Source: Frigidibacter albus (GTDB lineage Bacteria > Pseudomonadota > Alphaproteobacteria > Rhodobacterales > Rhodobacteraceae). Taken from it: 64,000 nucleotides of DNA. The stretch is taken from NCBI RefSeq assembly GCF_009908165.1, contig NZ_JAAAUC010000004.1:326959-390958 (forward strand), written 5' to 3'. Both the position numbers and the translations under genes were made by a program. The notes below the pieces were generated by a model that worked only from the letters and a program-made list of their open reading frames with translations, was not told the origin of the DNA and did no database searches. Shown here one piece after another: positions 37,603 to 46,055 of the stretch (its first letter is position 1; each line of letters begins with the position of its first letter).

Positions 37603-38091
37603 ATGAGCCGACTTCTTGTCACCGCCTCGGCGCTGGTGCTGATGGCGGGCGCCGCACAGGCGCAGACCGCCCCGATCTCGCCCGTCGCCGGTATCGTCGC
37701 CGACCTCAAGGATCAGGGCTACACCCGCATCGAGGTCAAGCCCGGCCGCGGCGTCACCGAGATCGAGGCGATCCGCGGCACCGAAAAACTGGAACTGGAC
37801 GTGGCGAGCCGCACCGGCCACGTGATCAAGACCGAGATCGACACCGTCCGCCCCGGCGAGAACACCACCCCCGGCGTCTATCTGGACCGCGGCGGCCGCG
37901 GCCGCGATGACAGCCCCTCGCGCAATCGCTCCAGCGATGACGACTCGCGGGACGGCTATGACGACTCGGACGGGCGGGACGATGACGACGACCGTGACGA
38001 CGACGACGATCGCGATGATGATCGTGACGACGACCGCGACGATGATCGCGACGATGATCGCGACGATGATCGCGCCGGCGATGACGACTGA
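37603..38091 (+). CDS. Exported PepSY-like protein with poly-Asp tail
   Basis: A 162-residue protein with a signal peptide (MSRLLVTASALVLMAGAAQAQ), then a PepSY-like domain (about 28-80: AGIVADLKDQGYTRIEVKPGRGVTEIEAIRGTEKLELDVASRTGHVIKTEID). The tail is about 65 residues made almost only of Asp with regularly spaced Arg (RDDD units). Such acidic tails bind cations, and calcium is an obvious candidate. AGGAG precedes the ATG, and a hairpin GGAAGACC-ACATCC-GGTCTTCC lies in the leader (37560-37581). First of three genes with related features. Confidence 0.75.
   Translation: MSRLLVTASALVLMAGAAQAQTAPISPVAGIVADLKDQGYTRIEVKPGRGVTEIEAIRGTEKLELDVASRTGHVIKTEIDTVRPGENTTPGVYLDRGGRGRDDSPSRNRSSDDDSRDGYDDSDGRDDDDDRDDDDDRDDDRDDDRDDDRDDDRDDDRAGDDD
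37930..38085 (+). repeat. Tandem GAYGAYCGYGAY codon repeat in the first PepSY gene
   Basis: Degenerate 12-bp units (such as GATGATCGCGAC) encode the Arg-Asp-Asp-Asp tail. The copies near 38032-38070 are nearly identical, which suggests recent slippage expansion. Confidence 0.8.
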
Positions 38092-38258
38092 GGGACGGGT
38101 GGAGTTCTGCCTGCTCTCGCCGCCAACCGAACCGATGCCCCGCGCAAGGCGTTGCGCGGGGCGACCCCGGCTTGGGCGGCGGCGCTTGCCGCCTTGCCCC
38201 CGTTCTGGGAATACTCGATGAACCACCCCCGCAAGCTGGCACCCCGCCCGCTGACCCC

Positions 38259-38714
38259 ATGGACACCGCAGTGAACCGCCGCATCCTCCTGAGCGCCCTT
38301 CTGGCCATGGCCCTGTCGCCGACGGCGGCGCTTTCGCAGACGCTGGCGGAGCGCATCGCGCGGGAGCTGCGGTCGGAGGGATTCCCGGAGGTCTCGACCA
38401 CGCGGACCCTGCTCGGCCGCGCCCGTATCTATGCAAGCGGCCCCGCCGGCACCCGCGAGATCATCCTCGACCCCCGCACCGGCGAGATCCTGCGCGATCT
38501 GTGGATCTCGCCAAGCGGGGCGCCGACCAACCCGTTCACGGCCGGTGGTGATGACGGTGGCAAGGGGGGATCGCCGGGCGGCCGCGCACCCGGCGGATCG
38601 TCGGGGGATGACGACGATGATGATGACGATGATGACGACGACGACGATCGTGACGACGACCGGGACGATGATCGCGACGACGATGACGACGATAGCGACG
38701 GCGACGATGACTGA
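38259..38714 (+). CDS. Second exported PepSY-like protein with poly-Asp tail
   Basis: A 151-residue protein with a signal peptide (about 1-28, NRRILLSALLAMALSPTAALSQ), a PepSY-like segment (LAERIARELRSEGFPEVSTTRTLLGRARIYASGPAGTREIILDPRTGEILRDLWI), a Gly/Ser linker and a tail of about 40 residues almost all Asp with a few Arg. It looks like a diverged duplicate of the preceding gene. The start is uncertain: ATG at 38259 or GTG at 38271, neither with a strong ribosome site. Confidence 0.7.
   Translation: MDTAVNRRILLSALLAMALSPTAALSQTLAERIARELRSEGFPEVSTTRTLLGRARIYASGPAGTREIILDPRTGEILRDLWISPSGAPTNPFTAGGDDGGKGGSPGGRAPGGSSGDDDDDDDDDDDDDDRDDDRDDDRDDDDDDSDGDDD
38600..38711 (+). repeat. Low-complexity GAY repeat in the second PepSY gene
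   Basis: Runs of GAC/GAT codons interrupted by CGT/CGC/CGG encode the poly-Asp tail. It is the same kind of expansion as in the upstream gene. Confidence 0.75.
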
Positions 38715-38755
38715 GGCGCGGCCATGACAGCCCTCGAAGCCATGGGCCCCGCGCG

Positions 38756-39337
38756 ATGAAAAGCCTCGTCGCGGTCCTTTTCATTCTGGCGGTACAGGCG
38801 GCCTGCGCCGTCTTCTTCGTGTCCGACATCCTGCTGTCAGTGCTGGGGATCTATGTCGCGCCGATCAGCTGGCAGAACCGAGAGCTGCTGGAGATCGGGG
38901 CGGCGCTCGGGCTGATGCTGGGGCTGGCGCTTGGGGGGCTGACGCTGGCGCGCAGCATCCGCGGGCGCCGGGTCGCCGAGGAAAAGCTGCGCCGCGCCTC
39001 GGGCGCGTTCATGGAATTGCTGGACGAGCGCTTCACCGGCTGGGGGCTGACCCCGGCGGAACGCGACGTGGCGCTGTTCGCGGTCAAGGGAATGTCCACC
39101 GCCGAGATTGCCGCACTGCGCCAGACCTCGGAAGGCACGGTGAAAGCGCAGACCAACGCGATCTATCGCAAGGCAGGCGTCACCGGCCGCCCGCAGCTCT
39201 TGTCGCTGTTCATCGAAGATCTGATCGACGGCGAGTTGCCCACCCGCACCGAGGCCTTGCCGCCCCCCGCCGCCCCCGTGGCGATTGCGCCGCCTGCGCC
39301 GGTCTTGCAAGCCGACCAGCCGCCCGGCGCGCCCTGA
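38756..39337 (+). CDS. Membrane-anchored LuxR-type regulator
   Basis: A 193-residue protein with two N-terminal membrane helices (about 4-30, LVAVLFILAVQAACAVFFVSDILLSVL, and 45-66, LLEIGAALGLMLGLALGGLTL), a short linker, and a LuxR/GerE helix-turn-helix (about 96-155: GLTPAERDVALFAVKGMSTAEIAALRQTSEGTVKAQTNAIYRKAGVTGRPQLLSLF). A proline-rich tail follows. There is no receiver or ligand domain, so the signal must come through the membrane part. It follows the two PepSY genes within 42 bp, which suggests a joint periplasm-to-DNA signalling role. Confidence 0.78.
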   Translation: MKSLVAVLFILAVQAACAVFFVSDILLSVLGIYVAPISWQNRELLEIGAALGLMLGLALGGLTLARSIRGRRVAEEKLRRASGAFMELLDERFTGWGLTPAERDVALFAVKGMSTAEIAALRQTSEGTVKAQTNAIYRKAGVTGRPQLLSLFIEDLIDGELPTRTEALPPPAAPVAIAPPAPVLQADQPPGAP

Positions 39338-39512
39338 CCCGCCGCGTGCCCTTGCAGCCCCCAGCTGGCCGCGCATGATGGCACGCTGGCGGCCGCGGGC
39401 TTTGCCGAGACGTTCCCGCACCGCCCGCATGGTTTGTGGCACTTCGCCGGTGCCCTCGGCCAGCCTGCAGTCGGGGGCCACGCTGGAGCTCGCAGGCCCG
39501 CTGCCGCGGCTC

Positions 39513-40427
39513 TTAGCCGGGCTTCGGTCCCTCTGACAGCAGGCTGCGAAACCGGGCAATGCTGGTCTCCATGAACTGCCGGGCAATCTCGGTCGGCGGA
39601 ACGCCATCGGTCACGGCAAAGGCGAAGCGGTGCAGAAGCCGCTCTTTCAGCGGGCGGATCTCGATGGGCAGGTGGGCGAAGTCCCGGGCCATCAGCTCGT
39701 TGACCAGCGTCACGCCGAGGCCGCGGGCCGCCAGCGCACAGGCAGATTGCACCGAATGCGCCTCGACCCGCACCAGCGGGCGCAGGCCAACCTCCCAGAA
39801 CGCCTCGTCGATATCGCGCCGCGGCAGCCGCATCCGCCCCAGCAGGATCAGCGGGATGGAGTGAAGATCGCCGATGGACACCACCTTGCGCGCGGCCAGC
39901 GGGTGGCCCCGCGGCATCACGCAAACGGTCGGCACCTCGATCACCGGGGTGGTGCCAAGGCCGGTGCGCTGCGTGGGCATCCGCAGAAATCCGACCTCGG
40001 CGCGCTCGTCGAGGATCATCCGCTCGATCGTGTCATAGGCGCCGGTATGCAGCTCGACCTGCACCCTTTCAGTCTGCTCCAGAAACTCCGCCAGGATCGT
40101 CGGCACGATCGACATGGTCAGGCTGGCGGGAAAGGCGACGCGCAGCATCTCGGTCGCATAGTTGCCGGCCTTCAGCTCGCCCGCGCGCTGCGTCAACCGC
40201 GCGCCGTGGTCGACAAGCCCGGCGATCTGGCCCTGCAGCAGCCGGTTTTCGCGGGTGGCGATCAGCCGGCCCCGGTCGCGCACGAACAGCGGCAGGCCAA
40301 GCTCTTCCTCCAGCTGCGCGATGCGGCGGCTGACCGCGGATTGCGACAGGCCAAGCGCCTCGGCCGCGGCCTGAGTCGTGCCCTTTTCCACTACGGCGCG
40401 GAAGGTCTCTAGCAGGCTGAAATGCAT
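39513..40427 (-). CDS. LysR-family regulator of the adjacent transporter
   Basis: A 304-residue regulator. Residues 1-60 are the winged helix (MHFSLLETFRAVVEKGTTQAAAEALGLSQSAVSRRIAQLEEELGLPLFVRD), and about 90-295 the effector-binding domain. It is divergent from the ABC transporter operon, the classical layout for LysR control. The intergenic region has a T-N11-A dyad immediately beside its own start codon. The inducer is not known; a substrate of the transporter or of the hydrolase is likely. Confidence 0.92.
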   Translation of the reverse strand: MHFSLLETFRAVVEKGTTQAAAEALGLSQSAVSRRIAQLEEELGLPLFVRDRGRLIATRENRLLQGQIAGLVDHGARLTQRAGELKAGNYATEMLRVAFPASLTMSIVPTILAEFLEQTERVQVELHTGAYDTIERMILDERAEVGFLRMPTQRTGLGTTPVIEVPTVCVMPRGHPLAARKVVSIGDLHSIPLILLGRMRLPRRDIDEAFWEVGLRPLVRVEAHSVQSACALAARGLGVTLVNELMARDFAHLPIEIRPLKERLLHRFAFAVTDGVPPTEIARQFMETSIARFRSLLSEGPKPG

Positions 40428-40477
40428 CTATGCGAATCCGTCATAGGTCAAGCGGCGTCCCTCATAGTCTTGCATAG
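40428..40477. promoter_or_regulatory. LysR-type operator with phased CATAG boxes
   Basis: CTATG-CGAATCCGT-CATAG (40428-40446) contains a T-N11-A core. Two more CATAG boxes follow at 40463 and 40473. The three CATAG boxes start at 40442, 40463 and 40473, 21 and 10 bp apart, so they lie on the same DNA face. This is the arrangement of LysR recognition and activation sites. Confidence 0.6.
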
Positions 40478-40578
40478 CCGCGAATCGTTCTGCAATGTCG
40501 TTGCGTAACGGGAAGGTAAACAAGCAAAATGGCATCCACTCGGGCGGTGGCGCGGTCGCGTCAACGGGCGGTCGCGGT

Positions 40579-41547
40579 ATGACCGTCTTCATATTCCGGC
40601 GACTGATCCAGGCCGTGATCGTGCTGCTGGTCACGTCCGTGATCGTCTTCCTCGGCGTCTATGCCATCGGCGATCCGCTGGAGATCTTGCTGCCCGGCGA
40701 TGCCACGGCGGCGGAACGGGCGCAGGTCGCGGCCTCGCTGAACCTCGATGCGCCTTTGCCTTTGCAATACGTGACCTTCCTCACCTCGGCGCTGACCGGG
40801 GATTTTGGCAATTCCTTCGTCTTCAACCGCCCTGCCCTGACGGTGATCTTCGAGCGGTTGCCGGCAACGCTGGAGCTGACGATCACCGCGCTGGTGCTGT
40901 CGCTGGTGATCGGCCTGCCGCTGGGGCTGTGGGCGGGGACGCGGCCCGGCACGCTGGTCGATGAAAGCGTGATGACCGGCTCCATCCTTGGGTTTTCGCT
41001 GCCGAACTTCTGGCAGGGCATGATGCTGGTGATGATCTTCTCGGTCTGGCTGGGCTGGCTGCCCTCTACCGGGCGCGGCGAGACCGGCACCATCCTTGGC
41101 ATCCGCACCAGCTTTGCCACATGGGACGGGATCACCCACCTGATCCTGCCGGCAACCAACCTGGCGCTGGCGCAGATCGCGCTGGTGATCCGGCTGACGC
41201 GCACCGGCGTGCAGGAAACCATGCCGCTGGATTTCGTGAAATTCGCCCGCGCCCGCGGGCTGAGTGAGCGGCGGATCCTGTTCGTGCATGTGTTCAAGAC
41301 GATCCTGATCCCCATCGTCACGGTGATCGGGGTGGAGTTCGGATCGCTGATCGCCTTTGCCGTGGTGACGGAAACCATCTTTGCCTGGCCCGGCGTCGGC
41401 AAGCTGATCATCGACTCGATCAACGCGCTCGACCGGCCGGTGGTGGTCGCCTACATCCTCGTCATCGTGGCGATGTTCATCGTCATCAACTTCCTTGTGG
41501 ACGTGCTCTACTCGCTGCTCGACCCGCGGATCCGGGGGCGGGCATGA
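40579..41547 (+). CDS. ABC transporter permease, dipeptide/oligopeptide (DppB) type
   Basis: A 322-residue inner-membrane permease with an N-terminal helix (IFRRLIQAVIVLLVTSVIVFLGVYAIGDPLEILLPGD) and five further helices. The EAA loop, which contacts the ATPase, is in DFVKFARARGLSERRILFVHVFKTILIP. I chose the ATG at 40579; an upstream ATG at 40495 would add 28 residues with no family match. Overlaps the next permease by four bases (ATGA). The substrate is presumably a peptide or related small molecule. Confidence 0.92.
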   Translation: MTVFIFRRLIQAVIVLLVTSVIVFLGVYAIGDPLEILLPGDATAAERAQVAASLNLDAPLPLQYVTFLTSALTGDFGNSFVFNRPALTVIFERLPATLELTITALVLSLVIGLPLGLWAGTRPGTLVDESVMTGSILGFSLPNFWQGMMLVMIFSVWLGWLPSTGRGETGTILGIRTSFATWDGITHLILPATNLALAQIALVIRLTRTGVQETMPLDFVKFARARGLSERRILFVHVFKTILIPIVTVIGVEFGSLIAFAVVTETIFAWPGVGKLIIDSINALDRPVVVAYILVIVAMFIVINFLVDVLYSLLDPRIRGRA

Positions 41548-42437
41548 TGGGGGCGCTTCTGTCCGGCGAGACGATGTTCGCCCGCATCCTGCGCGGCATC
41601 CTTGCCAGCCCCAAGGCCACCGCCGCCGCGCTGGTCTGCCTAACCTTGGTAGCCGCCGCGCTGCTGGCCCCGCTGATCGCGCCGCAAGATCCCTATGACC
41701 TTGGCGCCATCGACTTCTTCGACAGCCGCCTGCCGCCGGGCAGCGACAGCCTGTCGGGCATGACCTACTGGCTGGGCACCGACACGCAGGGCCGCGACAT
41801 GTTCTCGGCCATGCTCTACGGGCTGCGCACCAGCCTTGCCGTGGGCCTGACCTCGGGCCTGCTCGCGCTGGTGGTCGGCACGACGCTTGGCCTGATCGCG
41901 GCCTATATGGGCGGGCGCATGGATGCCTTCATCATGCGCTTCGTGGACCTGATGCTGGGCTTTCCGACCATCCTTGTGGCGCTGATGATCCTCGTGGTCT
42001 TCGGTCAGGGCACGTGGAAGGTGATCCTGGCGCTGGTCTTCGTGCAATGGGCCTATTTCGCGCGGGCCGTACGCGGCGCGGCGCTGGTGGAAACCGGCAA
42101 GGACTATGTCGAGGCGGCGCGCTGCCTTGGCCTGTCCTCCACCCGCATCCTTGCGGCGCATATCCTGCCCAACTGCCTGCCGCCGCTGATCGTGATCGGC
42201 ACGATCCAGGTGGCGAACGCCATCGCCGCCGAGGCGACGTTGTCCTTCCTCGGGATCGGGCTGCCGATCACCGAACCCTCGCTCGGCCTGCTGATCGCCA
42301 ATGGCTATCAGGTGCTGCTGGCGGGGCTGTACTGGATGAGCGTCTATCCGGGGCTGTTGCTGCTTGCCATCGTCTTCTCGGTCAACATCGTTGGCGACCG
42401 GCTGCGCGAAGTGCTGAACCCGAGGCTGGAAACATGA
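41544..42437 (+). CDS. ABC transporter permease, dipeptide/oligopeptide (DppC) type
   Basis: A 297-residue second permease. The N-terminal helix is followed by a periplasmic segment with DPYDLGAIDFFDSRLPPGSDSLSGMTYWLGTDTQGRDMFSAMLYGLRTSL, the typical GTDxxGRD signature of DppC proteins. The EAA loop lies in DYVEAARCLGLSSTRILAAHILPN. Overlaps by four bases with the genes on both sides, so the operon is translationally coupled. Confidence 0.93.
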   Translation: MMGALLSGETMFARILRGILASPKATAAALVCLTLVAAALLAPLIAPQDPYDLGAIDFFDSRLPPGSDSLSGMTYWLGTDTQGRDMFSAMLYGLRTSLAVGLTSGLLALVVGTTLGLIAAYMGGRMDAFIMRFVDLMLGFPTILVALMILVVFGQGTWKVILALVFVQWAYFARAVRGAALVETGKDYVEAARCLGLSSTRILAAHILPNCLPPLIVIGTIQVANAIAAEATLSFLGIGLPITEPSLGLLIANGYQVLLAGLYWMSVYPGLLLLAIVFSVNIVGDRLREVLNPRLET

Positions 42438-43417
42438 CCGCACCGCTGCTGAAGGTCGAAGGGCTGAAAACCTGGTTCGATACACCAAGGGGTATGGTCA
42501 AGTCGGTGGACGGGGTGGATCTGGAGCTGCGCCGGGGCGAGATCCTGGGCCTGGTGGGCGAAAGCGGGTCGGGCAAGTCCGTCACCGGGTTTTCGCTGAT
42601 CGGGCTGGTGGACGCACCCGGCCGCGTGGTCGAGGGGCGGATCGAGTTCAACGGCGAGGATCTGCGCACCGCCTCGCCCGCGCGGCTGCGCAGCTTGCGC
42701 GGTGACCGCATCGCCATGATCTTTCAGGATCCGATGATGACGCTGAACCCGGTGCTGCGCATCGGCACCCAGATGATCGAGACGGTGCGCGCCCACCGCA
42801 ATGTCAGCCGCGCCGAGGCACGGGCCAAGGCGGTCGAGGCGCTTGGCAAGGTCGGCATTCCGCGCCCGGCAGAACGGATCGACGCCTATCCGCACGAGTT
42901 TTCGGGCGGGATGCGGCAGCGTGTGGCCATCGCCATCGCCCTGCTGCACGAGCCCGACCTGATCATTGCGGATGAACCCACGACCGCGCTGGACGTGACC
43001 ATCCAGAGCCAGATCCTGGCCGAGGTGCAGAAACTGGCGGCCGAGATGGGCCTCGGCCTGATCTGGATCAGCCATGACTTGGGCGTGGTCGCCGCGCTCG
43101 CACAGCGGGTGGCAGTGATGTATGCGGGCCGGATCGTCGAGCGTGGCACCATCGACGAGGTGCTGGACACCCCGCGCCACCCCTATACCGCCGGCCTGAT
43201 CGGCTCGACCCCGATGGCGAATGTGCGTGGGCAGCCGCTGCGGCAGATCCCCGGAACTGCACCGCCGCCGCTTGGCCGGCCCGAGGGCTGCCCCTTCCGC
43301 CCCCGCTGCGCCTTTGCCACCGACATCTGCCGGACCGAACCGCAGGAGACGCTGGCCGGCGGGCATGGCTGGCGCTGTTTCCATCCGCTGCAAGACGCCG
43401 CCGAGGTGCGCGCATGA
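42434..43417 (+). CDS. ABC transporter ATPase, dipeptide/oligopeptide (DppD) type
   Basis: A 327-residue ATPase with Walker A GESGSGKS near 40, signature FSGGMRQRVAIAIAL near 157, and Walker B DLIIADEPTTALDV near 175. The C-terminal oligopeptide domain is recognisable by GCPFRPRCAFATDICR, which carries cysteines of the iron-sulfur-like region of this family. The pair of DppD and DppF ATPases forms the motor. Overlaps by ATGA with both neighbours. Confidence 0.94.
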   Translation: MTAPLLKVEGLKTWFDTPRGMVKSVDGVDLELRRGEILGLVGESGSGKSVTGFSLIGLVDAPGRVVEGRIEFNGEDLRTASPARLRSLRGDRIAMIFQDPMMTLNPVLRIGTQMIETVRAHRNVSRAEARAKAVEALGKVGIPRPAERIDAYPHEFSGGMRQRVAIAIALLHEPDLIIADEPTTALDVTIQSQILAEVQKLAAEMGLGLIWISHDLGVVAALAQRVAVMYAGRIVERGTIDEVLDTPRHPYTAGLIGSTPMANVRGQPLRQIPGTAPPPLGRPEGCPFRPRCAFATDICRTEPQETLAGGHGWRCFHPLQDAAEVRA

Positions 43418-44466
43418 CCGACATGATCCAGACGCCCCCCGCCGCCCGCGCCGTCGCCGTGACCAAGCGCTTCCAGCGCAAGACCGACTTTGCCGACCGG
43501 CTGGCGATCCGCCTCGGGCTCGCCGCGCCGCCGCCGGCCGTCCACGCGCTCGACGCGGTGGACCTCGAGGTGCGCAAGGGCGAGGTGGTGGGGCTGGTGG
43601 GCGAATCCGGCTGCGGCAAGTCTACCCTTGGCCGGGTCATCGCGGGGATGCTGCCGCCCACCTCGGGCCATGTGGAGCATGACGGCAAGGACATCGCCCA
43701 GCTTCGCGGCAAGGCGGCGCGGGACATGCGGCTGGCCACGCAGATCATCTTTCAGGATCCGATGTCCTCGCTGAACCCCCGCAAGCGGGTGCGCGAGATC
43801 ATCGGCGAGGCGCCGCGCGTCCATGGGCTGGTGCCCCGCGGCGGCACGCGCAAGCTGGTCGAGGATCTGCTGGCCCGCGTCGGCCTTGATCCGGCGATGG
43901 CGGATCGCTACCCGCACCAGTTTTCGGGCGGGCAGCGGCAGCGCATCGGCATTGCGCGCGCCCTGGCCGTGAACCCCGATTTCCTGATCTGCGACGAGAG
44001 CATCGCCGCGCTGGACGTGTCGATCCAGGCGCAGGTCATCAACCTCTTCATGCAGCTGCGCGCCGAACTGGGCCTGACGCTGCTGTTCATCAGCCATGAC
44101 CTGTCGGTTGTGCGCCACATTTCGGACCGCGTGGTGATCATGTATCTGGGCCGGGTGGTGGAAGAGGCCTCGACCGACGCGATCTTCGACACACCCCGCC
44201 ACCCCTATACCGAGGCGCTGCTGCACGAGATCCCGCGGCTGGACCGGCGGGCGCGCAGCTTCTCGCCGGTGAAGGGCGAGATCCCCTCGCCGGTGAACCC
44301 GCCTTCGGGCTGCCATTTCCACCCACGCTGCCCCTTTGCGATGGAGATTTGCGCAACCACGCGCCCGCCGCTGCTGGACGTCGCCGCCGGGCACCGCGCC
44401 GCCTGCCACCTGAATGGCGGGCAAGGGCGGCTGCCACTTGAAACCCAGACCCAGACACAACAATGA
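43414..44466 (+). CDS. ABC transporter ATPase, dipeptide/oligopeptide (DppF) type
   Basis: A 350-residue second ATPase with Walker A GESGCGKST (from about 64), signature FSGGQRQRIGIARAL, and Walker B DFLICDESIAALDVSIQAQ. The C-terminal part has SGCHFHPRCPFAMEICATTRPPLLDV with the conserved cysteines. An insert after residue 20 (KTDFADRLAIRLGLAAPPPAVHAL) is common in DppF-type proteins. Overlaps dppD-like by four bases. Confidence 0.93.
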   Translation: MTDMIQTPPAARAVAVTKRFQRKTDFADRLAIRLGLAAPPPAVHALDAVDLEVRKGEVVGLVGESGCGKSTLGRVIAGMLPPTSGHVEHDGKDIAQLRGKAARDMRLATQIIFQDPMSSLNPRKRVREIIGEAPRVHGLVPRGGTRKLVEDLLARVGLDPAMADRYPHQFSGGQRQRIGIARALAVNPDFLICDESIAALDVSIQAQVINLFMQLRAELGLTLLFISHDLSVVRHISDRVVIMYLGRVVEEASTDAIFDTPRHPYTEALLHEIPRLDRRARSFSPVKGEIPSPVNPPSGCHFHPRCPFAMEICATTRPPLLDVAAGHRAACHLNGGQGRLPLETQTQTQQ

Positions 44467-44483
44467 CAACAGGGAGACTACCG

Positions 44484-46055
44484 ATGACCACCATGAAATC
44501 CGCCGCCCTCGCGGCGCTGCTGTGCGGAACGGCCCTGCCGTCGCTGGCGCAGGACCTGACCATCGGCCGGTCGAGCGAGCAATCCTCGATCGACCCGCAA
44601 TTCTCGCGGACCGGCAACAACCAGATGACCTCGACGATGATCTTCGGGCGTCTGGTGGAGTTCGACGCGAACCTGCAGGTCAGCCCCGGCCTTGCCGAAA
44701 GCTGGCAGAATATCGACGCGATCACCTGGGAGATCAAGCTGCGCGAGGGCGTGACCTTCCACGACGGCAACCCCTTCACCGCCGATGACGTGATCTTCTC
44801 GCTGGAGCGGGCGGATGAGGTGCCGAACTCGCCCGCGCCCTATACCGATCAGGTGTCCGCGGTCGCGGGCATGGAAAAGGTCGATGACCTGACCATCCGC
44901 ATCACCACCAAAGATCCCGCGCCGACGCTGATGGAAGACATCGGGCGGGTCTTCATCATCTCGAAAGCCGCCTCCGAAGGCCGGAGCAGCGAGGATTTCA
45001 TGACCGCCGAAGTGGCTGTCGGCACCGGGCCCTACAAGTTCGTGTCCTGGACCCCGGGCGAGGCGCTGGACCTTGAGGCCTATGACGGCTTCTACGGCGA
45101 CGCGCCCGAGTTCAAGGATGTCGAGGTGCGCTTCATCTCGAACGATGCCGCGCGGGTGGCGGCCCTGCTGTCGGGCGCGGTGGACGTGATCGACGCGGTG
45201 CCGCCGACCGACGTGGCCACGATCGAGAACAGCGAAGGCTTCAACATCTATTCGGCGCAGTCGGGCCGCATCATCTATCTGGGCCTGTCGATGCGCGGCG
45301 ATACCGCCCCCGGCGTGACAGACATCAACGGCGAGCCGCTGTCCGAGAACCCCTTCAAGGACCCCCGCGTGCGCAAGGCCGTATCGCTGATGATCGACCG
45401 GCAACTGATCGTGGACCGCATCCTTGGCGGATCGGGCGTTCCCGCCGGGCAACTGGTGCCCGAGGTGCTGGGGGGCCATGCCGCCGACGTGACCCCCGAC
45501 CAGCCCGATCCGGAACAGGCCCGCGCGCTGCTGGCCGAGGCGGGCTATCCCGAAGGCTTCGGCATCACCATCTCTTCCTCCAACGACCGCTTCCCAGGCG
45601 ATGCCGATCTGGCGCAGGCGCTTGGCCAGATGCTGACCCGCGGCGGGCTGAAGGTGACCGGCGTGCAGGTCTTCCCTTACAACGTCTATTCCAAGGCGGC
45701 GACGGCAGGCGATTACGGCGCGTTCGTGTTCTCGCTCGGGTCCTCCACCCCGACCTCTGGCCCCAGCCTGCAGGCGCTGCTGCACAGCTATGACAAGGAT
45801 GCCGGCGTCGGCGCCTTCAACCGCGTCCGCTTCTCGAACCCCGAGTTCGACGCGGCCGTGAACGCGGCGAACCAGGAGTTCGATGAGGCCACGCGGATCA
45901 CCATGCTCGAAGGCGCAACGCGGCTTGTCTTCGCCGAAACACCGGTCGTGCCGCTGTACTGGCAGGTAATCCACTGGGGCCTGCGCGACGGGCTGGAAAT
46001 CTCGGCGGGCCTTTCCGAAGACACGCTGCCCCAGAACGTGCGGAGCGTGGAATGA
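44484..46055 (+). CDS. Extracellular solute-binding protein, family 5 (peptide type)
   Basis: A 523-residue periplasmic binding protein with a signal peptide (MTTMKSAALAALLCGTALPSLAQ). The family-5 signatures are visible: NNQMTSTMIFGRLVEFDANLQVSPGLAESWQ, WEIKLREGVTFHDGNPFTADDVIFSLERA and DPRVRKAVSLMIDRQLIVD. GGGAG precedes the ATG at 44484, 18 bp after the last ATPase gene. It would deliver a peptide-like ligand to the permeases. Overlaps the hydrolase gene by four bases, an unusual link. Confidence 0.93.
   Translation: MTTMKSAALAALLCGTALPSLAQDLTIGRSSEQSSIDPQFSRTGNNQMTSTMIFGRLVEFDANLQVSPGLAESWQNIDAITWEIKLREGVTFHDGNPFTADDVIFSLERADEVPNSPAPYTDQVSAVAGMEKVDDLTIRITTKDPAPTLMEDIGRVFIISKAASEGRSSEDFMTAEVAVGTGPYKFVSWTPGEALDLEAYDGFYGDAPEFKDVEVRFISNDAARVAALLSGAVDVIDAVPPTDVATIENSEGFNIYSAQSGRIIYLGLSMRGDTAPGVTDINGEPLSENPFKDPRVRKAVSLMIDRQLIVDRILGGSGVPAGQLVPEVLGGHAADVTPDQPDPEQARALLAEAGYPEGFGITISSSNDRFPGDADLAQALGQMLTRGGLKVTGVQVFPYNVYSKAATAGDYGAFVFSLGSSTPTSGPSLQALLHSYDKDAGVGAFNRVRFSNPEFDAAVNAANQEFDEATRITMLEGATRLVFAETPVVPLYWQVIHWGLRDGLEISAGLSEDTLPQNVRSVE

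Noticed and set aside
37930..38711. Poly-Asp regions as RTX calcium repeats or as CRISPR-like arrays
   Set aside because: RTX repeats need GGxGxDxUx nonapeptides, which are absent. The DNA repeats are codon repeats inside open reading frames.
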